This document shows, in pieces, positions 52,174 to 61,138 of a DNA stretch of 64,000 nucleotides (positions are counted from its first letter, which is position 1; every line of letters starts with the position of its first letter). Both the position numbers and the translations under genes were made by a program. The stretch spans positions 1 through 64,000 of the forward strand of contig JBCBSQ010000012.1 of the NCBI GenBank assembly GCA_039819085.1. Direction: 5' to 3'. The DNA is from MED-G105 sp039819085. GTDB lineage: Bacteria > Pseudomonadota > Alphaproteobacteria > Caulobacterales > Parvularculaceae. Under the pieces are notes generated by a model. That model ran no database searches and had not been told where the DNA came from. It saw nothing but the letters and a program-made list of their open reading frames with translations.

Positions 52174-54774
52174 CTATGCGAGTAGCCGGTCCGCCATCTC
52201 ATTGAGATTAGTCGACGTTTTTTCCGCACTGGCGACGCGCGCAAGCGCCGCGCGGGCGAGTTCGCGTCGGCCTGATTCGAGTCGGCGCCACGTTTCGAAG
52301 GCGCCGGCGAGGCGCGCGGCGAGTTGCGGGTTCCTCTGATCGATCGAAAGCAACTGATCCGCAAGGAATGCGTAGCCCGACCCGTCGGCGGCGTGAAAGC
52401 CGGCGAGATTGAGGTTGGCGAAACCGCCGATCAGCGCGCGCACCTTGTTCGGTACGCCCGCATCGTAAGCAGGGTGCCCAAGTAGCGCCTGAACGTCCTG
52501 AAGCGCCGCCCCGTCCGGCCGCAAGGAGCGCCAGGCGAGCCACTTGTTGACGACGAGCGGATTGTCGCGCCACCGGTCGTAGAAGCGCTGGAGCGCGCCG
52601 TCGCGCCGCGGGCTTCGGCTTTGCGCAAGAATTGACGCAGCGGCGGCGACGTCGGTCATGTTCTCGCCCTCGTCAGACTGTCGTTCCGCTTTGTCGTCGT
52701 GCCCGACTTCAGCCAACAGCGAGAGCGCCGCGTTCTTCAGCGCGCGCTTGCCTGCGTCCTTCGCTGACGGATCATATGCGCCGGGGGTCTGAGACTGCTC
52801 GAATGCGGTGAGAAGCGCCGTCTCAAGGCGTTCCGCCACGCGCGTTCGAACCGCGGTTCGCGCCGCTGCGATGGCCGGCGGATCAATGTCGTCGAGGCCC
52901 TGGGTCAAATCTGATGCGCTCGGCGCCATCAAGAGCTGCGCCACGAAAGCAGGCGCAAGTGTCTCATCAACAAGCGCCGCGTCGAAGGCGCCTGCAAGGC
53001 CGTCAAAAGCGGCCTCGGCGTCAAGATCGGGGCGGCGACCCGCCGCGGCGAGACAGACGTCGCGCCAGAGGCCGTCGACGGCCGCCCAGCGGTTGAACGG
53101 GTCAGGGTCTGACTTCGCAAGCGCCGCCCGGTCCGCCAGGGATCTGGTGACGGTGAGCGAGACCGGCGCGGAGAAATGCGTCAGGAGCGATACCAGCGGT
53201 CGATCTTTCGCGCCATCGGCGTCGCTCGCGTCGCGCATCGTAAAGTCGAATGTCTCAGACGACGTCGTCAGCATGACGAGGCCGCTGCTCAATTGCTCGC
53301 CGCTTTCTGCGCCGATCACTGCGTAGCCGACTGGAATGGCGCGCGGCGGCTCTGCGTCCTGGGAAATCGTGGCGAGGACCTTGCCGTCCGCCCGCACGTC
53401 AACCTTCGCCTCAAGCTTCGGCGTTCCGGCGTCAGTCCACCATAAGCTGAACTGGGAAAGGTCGAGATCCGACGCGTCGGCCATGGCCCTGGCGAAGTCT
53501 TCAACGGTGGCGGCTTGTCCGTCATGGCGATCGAAATAGAGATCGCTCGCTTTGCGGAAAGTCTCCGCGCCCAGCATGGTTTTGAGCATCCGAACGACTT
53601 CCGCGCCCTTCTCATAGACGGTCGCGGTGTAGAAGTTGTCGATTGTGACGAAATGATCCGGACGCGGTGGATGTGAGAGAGGGCCTGCGTCCTCCGGGAA
53701 CTGGTGGCTCCAGAGGCGCCTCACGTCCTTGATGCGCTGGACGGCCCGGTCGCGCATGTCGGCGGAAAACTCCTGGTCGCGGAAGACCGTGAAGCCTTCC
53801 TTCAGGCAGAGCTGGAACCAGTCGCGCAAGGTGACGCGATTGCCGGACCAGTTATGGAAGTATTCGTGGGCGACAATGGATTCGATGTTCTCATAGTCCT
53901 GGTCCGTCGCCGTCTCGGGCGAGGCGAGGACGTAGGCGGAGTTAAAGATGTTGAGGCCTTTGTTCTCCATCGCCCCGAAATTGAAATGATCGACCGCGAC
54001 GATCATGAAGGTGTCGAGGTCGTATTCGCGTCCGAACACGTCTTCGTCCCATTTCATCGCGCGCTTCAGGGAGTCGATCGTGTAGGCGCACTTGTCGGCG
54101 TTTTCCGCCTGGACAAAGACTTTCAGCGCGACCGCGTGGCCTGAGCGGGTGGTGAACCCGTCTTCGACCGCGACGAGGTCGCCCCCGACGAGCGCAAAGA
54201 GATAGGCGGGTTTCGGGTGCGGATCGCGCCAGACCGCGAAATGTCGTCCGTCGCCGAGATCGCCGGCGTCGATGCGGTCGCCGTTCGCGAGGAGGACAGG
54301 GTACGTTGCTTTTTCCGCTTCGATCCGCACGGTGAAGACCGACAAGATATCGGGTCGGTCGAGGTAGTAGGAGATGCGGCGGAAGCCCTCGGCTTCGCAT
54401 TGGGTGCAGAACATGCCGTTCGACAGGTAAAGGCCGGAAAGCGCTGTGTTCGCCTCCGGCGCGCAGGCCGTTTCGATGGTCAAGGCGAACGTCGCCGGCG
54501 GCGCCTTCACGATGAGTGACGCCTCGTCGAGGCAATAGTCTTCCTCCGTCAGCGCGGCGCCATCGATCGCCGCAGACAGAAGTTCAAGCGCTTCGCCGTC
54601 GAGCCGCAAGGGCGCGCCGTCCGGGACGCCATCGCGTCGGCGCACCCGCAAAGTCGAGCGGACAATTGTCCGTGCGGGATCAAGCCGGATGTCGAGGGAA
54701 ACGTCATCGATCGCGTAGTCGGTCGGGCGATAATCGGCGAGGCGGGTCGGCGGCGGCGCGGCGTCAGTGCGCAT
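52174..54774 (-). CDS. pepN: Aminopeptidase N (M1 family zinc peptidase)
   Basis: An 866-residue enzyme from the ATG at 54774 (MRTDAAPPPTRLADYRPTDY). The M1 exopeptidase motif GAMENKGLN, the zinc motif HEYFHNWSGNRV and the third ligand in LKEGFTVFRDQEF are all present, as are the gamma-proteobacterial-type N-terminal beta domain and the C-terminal helical domain. Length matches the E. coli PepN group (about 870). It removes N-terminal residues from peptides in the cytoplasm. It is divergent from the arginine operon, separated by 222 bases. Confidence 0.95.
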   Translation of the reverse strand: MRTDAAPPPTRLADYRPTDYAIDDVSLDIRLDPARTIVRSTLRVRRRDGVPDGAPLRLDGEALELLSAAIDGAALTEEDYCLDEASLIVKAPPATFALTIETACAPEANTALSGLYLSNGMFCTQCEAEGFRRISYYLDRPDILSVFTVRIEAEKATYPVLLANGDRIDAGDLGDGRHFAVWRDPHPKPAYLFALVGGDLVAVEDGFTTRSGHAVALKVFVQAENADKCAYTIDSLKRAMKWDEDVFGREYDLDTFMIVAVDHFNFGAMENKGLNIFNSAYVLASPETATDQDYENIESIVAHEYFHNWSGNRVTLRDWFQLCLKEGFTVFRDQEFSADMRDRAVQRIKDVRRLWSHQFPEDAGPLSHPPRPDHFVTIDNFYTATVYEKGAEVVRMLKTMLGAETFRKASDLYFDRHDGQAATVEDFARAMADASDLDLSQFSLWWTDAGTPKLEAKVDVRADGKVLATISQDAEPPRAIPVGYAVIGAESGEQLSSGLVMLTTSSETFDFTMRDASDADGAKDRPLVSLLTHFSAPVSLTVTRSLADRAALAKSDPDPFNRWAAVDGLWRDVCLAAAGRRPDLDAEAAFDGLAGAFDAALVDETLAPAFVAQLLMAPSASDLTQGLDDIDPPAIAAARTAVRTRVAERLETALLTAFEQSQTPGAYDPSAKDAGKRALKNAALSLLAEVGHDDKAERQSDEGENMTDVAAAASILAQSRSPRRDGALQRFYDRWRDNPLVVNKWLAWRSLRPDGAALQDVQALLGHPAYDAGVPNKVRALIGGFANLNLAGFHAADGSGYAFLADQLLSIDQRNPQLAARLAGAFETWRRLESGRRELARAALARVASAEKTSTNLNEMADRLLA

Positions 54775-54996
54775 GGGCGGTCTCCCTGATCGAAGTCGGC
54801 GGCGAGAAAAAGCAAGCAAGACGCATCGCCTAGCGCATCCTCGCGCCGGCTCCAACCGGCCGCGCGGCCGGCCCGCCCTGGAGCGCGCCCAAGGCGACCT
54901 CAGGCGCGCACTTGAACGGCGTCGCCCGACCTCCTATCGCTCTGCGGATCACGTCTTTCGCGCGCGAGGAGCCGCGAGCGCGCAAGAGGAGCCGAC

Positions 54997-56007
54997 ATGC
55001 GACACTTCCTGACGACCGCCGACTGGACGCGGCCCGACCTTCAGGCGCTGATCGCCGACGCGCGCGCGATGAAGGCCTCGCCTATCGGGACGGCGTTGAA
55101 GGACAAGACGATCGCGCTTTTGTTCCTCAACAACTCCTTGCGCACCCGTACCTCTTTTGATGTGGGCGCGCGCCAGTTGGGCGGCCACGCCGTCGTGCTC
55201 TCGCCGTCTGGCGGCATGTGGCCGCTGGAGTTCGAGGACGGCGTCGTCATGGACGGCGACGCTGAGGAGCATGCGCGCGAAGCGGCGTCAGTGCTTTCGC
55301 GGTATGTCGACCTGATCGGCGTGCGCGCCTTTCCGAAATTCGTCGACTGGTCCGAGGACCGAAAGGACAAGGTGCTAAGCGCTTTCGCGAAGTACTCTTC
55401 CGTGCCCGTTATCAATATGGAGACGATCACTCATCCGTGCCAGGAGCTCGCCCATGTGATGGCGCTCCAGGAACGCTTCGAGCGTGACGGACGCGGCGGT
55501 CTCGACGGCAAGAAGTATGTGCTTACCTGGACGTATCACCCAAAGCCGCTGAATACGGCTGTCGCCAACTCCGGGCTCATCATCGCCGCCAAGTTCGGCA
55601 TGGACGTGACGCTCCTTTGTCCGACTGAGGAATATGTTCTGGACCGCCGCTATATGGAGCTCGCCGCCGCCGACTGCAAAGCCAGTGGGCTGAAACTGAA
55701 AGTCACCCACGACATTGACGAGGCGTATGACGGCGCGGAGGTCGTTTACGCCAAGAGCTGGGGCGCGCTGCCCTATTTCGGCGAGTGGGGGCCGGAGAAA
55801 GAAATCCGTGATCGGTACAAGCATTTCATCGTGGACGAAGAGAAAATCGGGCGCACAAACGACGCCCTCGTTTCCCATTGCCTGCCCATGCGTCGGAACG
55901 TGAAGATGACCGACGCGGTTTTTGATGGCCCGAACTGCGTCGCCTATGATGAAGCGGAAAACCGCCTGCATGTGCAGAAGGCGATTATGAAGAAGTTGGT
56001 AAGCTGA
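54997..56007 (+). CDS. argF': N-acetylornithine carbamoyltransferase
   Basis: A 336-residue transcarbamylase. Carbamoyl phosphate binds at NNSLRTRTSFD; ETITHPCQELAHVMALQE and TWTYHPKPLNTAVANS are characteristic of the acetylornithine-specific branch first described in Xanthomonas rather than classical ArgF, and SHCLPMRRNVKMTD replaces the usual HCLPxxRGxE. It would make N-acetylcitrulline from N-acetylornithine. It starts the operon; the NAGS/K gene follows 14 bases later. N-succinylornithine as substrate is a less likely alternative. Confidence 0.92.
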   Translation: MRHFLTTADWTRPDLQALIADARAMKASPIGTALKDKTIALLFLNNSLRTRTSFDVGARQLGGHAVVLSPSGGMWPLEFEDGVVMDGDAEEHAREAASVLSRYVDLIGVRAFPKFVDWSEDRKDKVLSAFAKYSSVPVINMETITHPCQELAHVMALQERFERDGRGGLDGKKYVLTWTYHPKPLNTAVANSGLIIAAKFGMDVTLLCPTEEYVLDRRYMELAAADCKASGLKLKVTHDIDEAYDGAEVVYAKSWGALPYFGEWGPEKEIRDRYKHFIVDEEKIGRTNDALVSHCLPMRRNVKMTDAVFDGPNCVAYDEAENRLHVQKAIMKKLVS

Positions 56008-56021
56008 AGGCTGCGCTCACG

Positions 56022-57344
56022 ATGACCGCCTCGTCCACCCGCGCAACGATCGTCAAGCTCCTGTCCAACATGGCGGACGGGAAGGAGATCCGTTCCTACC
56101 TCCAGCGTTTCGCCGAAGTGGGCGAGACGCGCTTCGCCGTCATCAAGATCGGCGGGGCGATCATTCGCGACCAGCTGGAGGAGACGGCTGCGGCGATCGC
56201 CTTCCTGCACACCGTCGGGCTGACGCCTGTCGTCATCCATGGCGGCGGGCCGCAGCTTGATGACGCTCTTGCTGAACGCGATATCGCAGCGCCGAAGATC
56301 GACGGCCTTCGCGCCACCAGCGCCGAAGCGATGGACGTCGCGCGCGACGTCTTCGTCGGCGCGAACATCCGGCTGGTGGAAGCTGTGCGCGCGCAAGGCG
56401 TTGCGGCTGACGGGGTCGTATGGGGCGCGATTGAGGCGGATTATCTCGATAAGGAGAAATTCGGGCTTGTCGGCGAGCCGACAAGGGTGCGCCGTGGCAT
56501 GCTGGCGTCGGCCGTGCAGTCTGGGGCGGTGCCCATCCTCACCTGCATCGGCGTCGCGCCCGGCGGACAGCTTCTTAATGTCAATGGCGACGCCGCGACC
56601 CGCGCCGTCGTATCCGCCCTGCAGCCGATGAAAGTCATCTTTCTCACCGGCGTTGGCGGCCTTCTCGACAAGGCCGGCGAGGTGATGCACTCGATCAATC
56701 TGGCCACGGATTATGATCGGCTCATGGCGACTGACTGGGTGCAGGGCGGCATGCGGTTGAAGCTGTCGGAGATCAAGCGCCTCCTCGATGACCTGCCGTT
56801 ATCGTCGTCGGTGTCGCTGACCAATCCCGCAGGCCTGATCCGCGAACTCTTCACCCATGGCGGCTCGGGCACGCTGGTGCGCAAGGGCGAGGCGATCCGC
56901 ATCATGACTGACAAGACAGATGTTGATCCCGTCCGAATAGGGGCGCTCGTGGAGAACGGATTCGGACGGCCGCTGCGGCCCGGCTGGTGGGAAGGCGTTG
57001 ATCTCTTTCAGGCCCACGTCTCCGACAGCTATCGCGCCGGCGCGATCCTCTCAAAGCTCGACGACGTCATCTACCTTGACAAATTCGCGGTCACGGACGA
57101 CGCCCGGGGTGAAGGCCTCTCGCGGACGGTCTGGCGGCAGTTCACGAAGCAGACCCCGACCTTTTATTGGCGGTCACGGACGTCGAACGGGTTCAACGCC
57201 TTCTACCACGAGGTGGCGGCGGGCTCAGCGCGGCGCGGGGCCTGGACAGTGTTCTGGATCGGCGAGGAAGACTTCGCGAAGATCGGCCCGAAGGTGGAGA
57301 GAATAGCGGCCTTGCCGCCCTCTTTTGAAGGCGACGACGAATGA
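56022..57344 (+). CDS. argAB: Bifunctional N-acetylglutamate synthase/kinase
   Basis: A 440-residue fusion. Residues about 15-290 are an amino-acid kinase domain (VIKIGGAII, VIHGGGPQLD, NVNGDAATRAV, GSGTLVRKGEAI), and about 295-435 are a GNAT-like acetyltransferase domain of the vertebrate-type NAGS family (YLDKFAVTDDARGEGLSRTVWRQ, FYWRSRTSNGFNAFYHE). The same fusion is characterised in Maricaulis and Xanthomonas. It catalyses the first two steps of arginine synthesis. It overlaps argC by 4 bases. Confidence 0.94.
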   Translation: MTASSTRATIVKLLSNMADGKEIRSYLQRFAEVGETRFAVIKIGGAIIRDQLEETAAAIAFLHTVGLTPVVIHGGGPQLDDALAERDIAAPKIDGLRATSAEAMDVARDVFVGANIRLVEAVRAQGVAADGVVWGAIEADYLDKEKFGLVGEPTRVRRGMLASAVQSGAVPILTCIGVAPGGQLLNVNGDAATRAVVSALQPMKVIFLTGVGGLLDKAGEVMHSINLATDYDRLMATDWVQGGMRLKLSEIKRLLDDLPLSSSVSLTNPAGLIRELFTHGGSGTLVRKGEAIRIMTDKTDVDPVRIGALVENGFGRPLRPGWWEGVDLFQAHVSDSYRAGAILSKLDDVIYLDKFAVTDDARGEGLSRTVWRQFTKQTPTFYWRSRTSNGFNAFYHEVAAGSARRGAWTVFWIGEEDFAKIGPKVERIAALPPSFEGDDE

Positions 57345-58297
57345 CGGAACCATTTCTTGTCGGGCTGATTGGCGCGCGCGGGCATACGGGCCGCGAACTC
57401 ATTCGGCTGATCGCCGGCCACCCGAAATTCATGCTCGCTTACGCCTCGAGCCGCGAGTTCGCCGGCCGGCCGGTGTCGGACGTTGCGCCGGAGGACAAGG
57501 ACGAATGCCTGTTTGAGAATTTGGGCCCGGAAGAGGCTGCGAAGCGCCGAGCGGACGCTGTCTTTCTCGCCCTGCCGGACGGCGCGGGCGCGCCGTTTGT
57601 CGAAGCGTTCGACCGCCTGGCGCCTCAGCGAGTGCTGATCGACCTCTCCGCAGACAGACGGTTTGATGCTGAATGGGCTTATGGTCTGCCAGAGGTAAAC
57701 AGGGCGGCCATCGATGGCGCGCGCCGCATCGCCAATCCGGGATGTTACGCGACTGCGGCGCAACTCGCGCTGGCGCCGATTGCTGATCGTCTCGCAGGCG
57801 CTCCATCCGTCTTCGGCGTTTCGGGCTACTCCGGCGCCGGATCGACGCCAAACCCGAGAAATGATCCGGCCGCGCTCGCCGACAGCGTCATCCCCTACGC
57901 CCTTGTCGGCCACAAGCATGAGCGGGAGGTCTCGCATCGTCTTGGCCGTGACGTCCGGCTGTCGCCGCATGTTCATCCCGCGTTTCGCGGCCTGATCGCG
58001 ACCGTCCACGCCCCGCTTGACGAGGCTTTGTCGCAGGAAGCGGCGCGGTCGCTTTATGATGAAAGGTACCAGGACGAAGCGCTTGTCGAAGTCCGAGACG
58101 CTCCGCCGACGCTGAAGGACGGCGCTGGCCTTGCAGGGGCGATCGTTGGCGGCGTCGTGGCGTCGGATGACGGTCGTCATCTCGCCGCCGTATGCGCGCT
58201 CGACAATCTCCTGAAGGGCGCTGCTACTCAGGCTCTACAGAACCTCAATCTCGCTTTCGGATTGCCTGAGACGCTTGGCATTCTGGGTACGGATTAG
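57341..58297 (+). CDS. argC: N-acetyl-gamma-glutamyl-phosphate reductase
   Basis: A 318-residue enzyme. The NADP-binding N-terminus is GLIGARGHTGRELIRLI; the catalytic cysteine lies in ANPGCYATAAQLAL; HPAFRGLIATVHAP and the C-terminal LDNLLKGAATQALQNLN are typical of ArgC. It reduces acetylglutamyl phosphate to the semialdehyde, step three of the pathway. The stop codon overlaps that of the convergent lysozyme gene, so no terminator fits between them. Confidence 0.95.
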   Translation: MTEPFLVGLIGARGHTGRELIRLIAGHPKFMLAYASSREFAGRPVSDVAPEDKDECLFENLGPEEAAKRRADAVFLALPDGAGAPFVEAFDRLAPQRVLIDLSADRRFDAEWAYGLPEVNRAAIDGARRIANPGCYATAAQLALAPIADRLAGAPSVFGVSGYSGAGSTPNPRNDPAALADSVIPYALVGHKHEREVSHRLGRDVRLSPHVHPAFRGLIATVHAPLDEALSQEAARSLYDERYQDEALVEVRDAPPTLKDGAGLAGAIVGGVVASDDGRHLAAVCALDNLLKGAATQALQNLNLAFGLPETLGILGTD

Positions 58298-58983
58298 CCC
58301 CGTTTCAGGAATAACTTACGCTCAAGCTCCCTGCGCTCCACCAGATGCGGCAGCACCTCTCCGCCGCCGCGATTGTGGTTGCGGAACGCGTCGGCCGCCG
58401 CCTGCTTGTCGCCGGCGTTGAAAGCGGTAAGCACCTGGGATCGGCTGAACCCGCCAACACCGAGATTATAGGCGAGCGACACCATGGCCGAAAACTCGTT
58501 TTCGTTGGCGCGTCGGCGCAAGAGCTGTTTAACGCCGTCTTCCTTTTCGCGTACGTCTTCGCGCAGCAAGCGCTCCGCTTCGGCCTCGTCAATTAGCCGC
58601 GGTTCGCCAGGCGCCATCTGGTGGCCGTAACCGATGTAAAGCTGGCCCCCTTTTTCGTAGGCTTCCAGCCTTAGGCCTTCGCTGCGCTTGATGATGGCGA
58701 GGCCTTCTTCGTTCATCCGCAAGGCCTGGTTGGCCGCGATGGGTCCCTTATCCTTGCTTGCTTCGGCTTCCGACAAGGCGGCGTCGGCCGGGTCCTGCGG
58801 TCCGCGAAGCCGGTCGATGAGGCCTGTCGTCATCGCAACAAGCTCAAGGGATTCGACGTACTCCACCGCAGAGGCTGCTGGCGCAGGGAGGTCGTCCTTC
58901 CACGCCTGAGGCAGCCCAATCTCGGAAAGATAAAAAGCGGCGGCGGTCAGAATCGCCGCCGTCAACAACAGAAAACGCCACAT
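58294..58983 (-). CDS. Membrane-anchored GH24-type lysozyme (SAR endolysin-like)
   Basis: 229 residues from the ATG at 58983 (MWRFLLLTAAILTAAAFYLSEIGL in two parts), a weakly hydrophobic Ala/Thr-rich helix like signal-anchor-release endolysins. A linker of about 75 residues precedes a phage-type lysozyme domain: the catalytic Glu in IKRSEGLRLEAY, then LYIGYGHQMAPGE, and later AMVSLAYNLGVGGFSRSQ. The usual Asp/Cys and Thr of the E-D-T triad appear replaced near EKGG and LYIG. It would cut peptidoglycan from the periplasmic side. It may be cellular, or serve GTA release. Confidence 0.85.
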   Translation of the reverse strand: MWRFLLLTAAILTAAAFYLSEIGLPQAWKDDLPAPAASAVEYVESLELVAMTTGLIDRLRGPQDPADAALSEAEASKDKGPIAANQALRMNEEGLAIIKRSEGLRLEAYEKGGQLYIGYGHQMAPGEPRLIDEAEAERLLREDVREKEDGVKQLLRRRANENEFSAMVSLAYNLGVGGFSRSQVLTAFNAGDKQAAADAFRNHNRGGGEVLPHLVERRELERKLFLKRG

Positions 58984-59184
58984 CGAAACGCCCCAAACGC
59001 CACCTGTTGTGTATAATACAGGATCGAAACGATGATGCAAAATCCAGGTCTTCGATAGCGTCAGGGAACGGAGTGGATCGTCCGCGCCGCGCCCATCTCG
59101 GAGAAAACGCGGTTGTCAGGCATGTCGTCTCGCAAGTTTCGCGCGCAGCTGGCGCGGCGGCGCGTCAGGTTCCGCGGCGGCGCA

Positions 59185-60567
59185 TCATTCCGGGCGCGCC
59201 TCCGGAGAGTTGTCATGGTCAAGCCGCCGCGCGGCGTATAGGGCCGCGAAGACTTCGCCCGCGACCTTGATGGGCGCGGCGCCGCGCGTGCGGCCGAGCC
59301 GAACCATCACAAGACGGTCTTCCGGCAGGATGACCACATACTGCCCTTCGTGGCCGGCGAAGTAATAGGCGGTCTCCGGCAGACCCGGCAGGTCGCTCGG
59401 CCGACCGTCGCGACCGGGCGCGTTCAGCCAGAACTGCGCGCCATACTGACGGTCAGACTTGCCGGAGGGCGTCGATACGAACTCCGCCCATCCTTCCGGA
59501 AGGAGCCGTTCGTCGTTCCAGACGCCGTCCTGCAGGTAGAGCCGGCCGAGCTTCGCCCAATCCCGCGCCGTTGCGTACATGTAGGAGGATCCGATGAATA
59601 CGCCTGAGGCGTCAGGCTCCAGGATCGCGCTCGCCGCGCCCAGCGGTTCAAAAAGACGTTCGTGCGCATAGGAATGATAATCGACGCCCGCGGCCTCCAG
59701 CGTCTTTTTCAGCGCGAATTGCAGCAGATTTGTCGTGCCGCTTGAGTAGTACCAATGCTCACCCGGTTCATGCGCAAGCGGACTATCGATGGCGGGCCTT
59801 GCGACGGACGCTGAGTTAAACAGCATCTGGTTCACCGTTGAGGTCGGGTCGCCATACTCTTCTTCGAACTGAAGCCCGCTTTGCATGTGAAGAAGGTCGC
59901 GCCAGGTGATCGATCCTCGAGGATCATCTTCGCCGGACCAGTCCGCGACTGGAGGCTGTTCATCGAGATCGATAAGCCCATCCTTTACCGCCAGGCCAAT
60001 CATGGTCGCTGTGACGCTTTTCGCCATCGACCAGCTCAGCATCGGCGTCCTGTCGCTAAAACCGTCCGCGTAACGCTCCGCGATGACGGCGTCGCCCGCA
60101 GCGACGAGAAACGCGCGATGACCCGCCGCCGCATCGTTCATCGCCTGATCAAGCGCCGAGTTTAGCGCGTCCGGCTCAAATCCTGCGGACCCGGGGGCGG
60201 CGTCGCGCCACGCCTGCGGCGCTATCGGCGACAGTTTCGGGAGTTCAGCGAGCGGGCCCCTATTGAGGGTGCAGCCAAAGCCATCGCGATACGTCGCTTC
60301 AGCCCCGCCAATTGGCCCGAGGGAGGCTCGCGTCTCCTTGCGGTCGCGATCTATGGTTAACGCTACGTGCTTCAGCGCGTCATCAATGCCGTCGAATTCG
60401 CTGGCGAGCACGTCGGCCTCATCGCGGCCTGCGACGAATACCTCAGAACAAGCGATCTTGGCTTTGTAACCGGCGCCGACACGCGCGATCGGCGAGAGCT
60501 TAACGAACCCAACCGCAAGCGCCGCCGCGCCCAACGCCGCGGCAATCGCAAGGAGACGAACCATCAT
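59185..60567 (-). CDS. Serine hydrolase, class C beta-lactamase-like family
   Basis: About 460 residues from the ATG at 60567 (ATG-ATG pair; a TTG at 60582 is another option). An N-terminal helix (MVRLLAIAAALGAAALAVGFV) anchors or exports it. The SxxK motif is in SWSMAKSVTATM, the tyrosine motif in HWYYSSGTTNLL and the HxG motif in YFAGHEGQY. This is the beta-lactamase-related penicillin-binding family; the 6-aminohexanoate-dimer hydrolase and esterase branches share it. Actual resistance activity is not implied. It follows the small membrane protein by about 20 bases. Confidence 0.9.
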   Translation of the reverse strand: MMVRLLAIAAALGAAALAVGFVKLSPIARVGAGYKAKIACSEVFVAGRDEADVLASEFDGIDDALKHVALTIDRDRKETRASLGPIGGAEATYRDGFGCTLNRGPLAELPKLSPIAPQAWRDAAPGSAGFEPDALNSALDQAMNDAAAGHRAFLVAAGDAVIAERYADGFSDRTPMLSWSMAKSVTATMIGLAVKDGLIDLDEQPPVADWSGEDDPRGSITWRDLLHMQSGLQFEEEYGDPTSTVNQMLFNSASVARPAIDSPLAHEPGEHWYYSSGTTNLLQFALKKTLEAAGVDYHSYAHERLFEPLGAASAILEPDASGVFIGSSYMYATARDWAKLGRLYLQDGVWNDERLLPEGWAEFVSTPSGKSDRQYGAQFWLNAPGRDGRPSDLPGLPETAYYFAGHEGQYVVILPEDRLVMVRLGRTRGAAPIKVAGEVFAALYAARRLDHDNSPEARPE

Positions 60568-60585
60568 CGTCCGCGCCAGCAATTA

Positions 60586-60858
60586 TCAGTTAATCGGCCG
60601 GAAAATCAGCGCCATAACGACGCCAATCAGCCCAAAGACCGCCCATAGCGGCAAGTCAAGCAACGCGCCGAGGGCGTCGGCGACCGCCTTAGGCGCAGTC
60701 TGGGCGGCGCCCGCCGCATTGACGCCAAGCGCGCCGAGGATTTCGGCGGTGGTCCGGATATCCGGCGTTCCAGTTTCGATCGCCGTCACCGCGTCTGCGC
60801 CCAGCAAAGCGATAGCAAGCGCGATCAAGACCCAAGCCAAAAAACGGAAAGCCGCCAT
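60586..60858 (-). CDS. Small two-helix membrane protein
   Basis: A 90-residue protein with a membrane helix at about 5-24 (RFLAWVLIALAIALLGADAV), a polar alanine-rich periplasmic loop, and a second helix at about 68-87 (LPLWAVFGLIGVVMALIF). I do not recognise a named family, but similar small proteins are common in alphaproteobacteria. It is first in a leftward group with the serine hydrolase and the anchored lysozyme. Holin-like topology is tempting but not evidence of holin function. Confidence 0.72.
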   Translation of the reverse strand: MAAFRFLAWVLIALAIALLGADAVTAIETGTPDIRTTAEILGALGVNAAGAAQTAPKAVADALGALLDLPLWAVFGLIGVVMALIFRPIN

Positions 60859-60902
60859 ACCAAAACACCTTGTTGCCCCGAGAGGTCGTCTAACACGAAA
60901 AT

Positions 60903-60922
60903 CCCCCAGGCCACAAAGGGGG
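60903..60922 (-). terminator. Possible intrinsic terminator, leftward
   Basis: A 5-bp GC stem (CCCCC/GGGGG) with a 10-base loop, followed on the minus strand by ATTTTCG. It lies 45 bases before the start of the small membrane protein and could end leftward read-through from hemA. The stem is short and the T-run weak. Confidence 0.35.
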
Positions 60923-61048
60923 CTCGGCCGGATCAGACCGAGGGTTGCGTTGGGGTTGTCGCGTTTCGCGCGCGCTTGCGTCGACCGGATTGACGGGTAT
61001 ATCTGCCGTTTCGCCTCAAGCGCGTCTCAGCGCCGAGCGGGCGGGTCC

Positions 61049-61138
61049 GGACAGGTGGCCGAGTGGTCGAAGGCGCACGCCTGGAACGCGTGTAGGCGGG
61101 CAACCGTCTCGTGGGTTCGAATCCCACCCTGTCCGCCA
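61049..61138 (+). tRNA. tRNA-Ser (anticodon GGA)
   Basis: A 90-base class II tRNA including an encoded CCA. The acceptor stem GGACAGG (61049-61055) pairs with CCTGTCC (61128-61134); discriminator G at 61135. The D-arm has GGCCGAGTGG; the anticodon stem CACGC/GCGTG encloses loop CTGGAAC with anticodon GGA at 61083-61085; a long variable arm (TGTAGGCGGGCAACCGTCTC) is followed by the T-arm GTGGGTTCGAATCCCAC. It reads UCC/UCU serine codons. Confidence 0.97.

Noticed and set aside
59185..60567. True beta-lactamase resistance gene
   Set aside because: SxxK and HxG motifs place it in the broad serine hydrolase family; nothing indicates beta-lactam hydrolysis rather than esterase or amidase activity.
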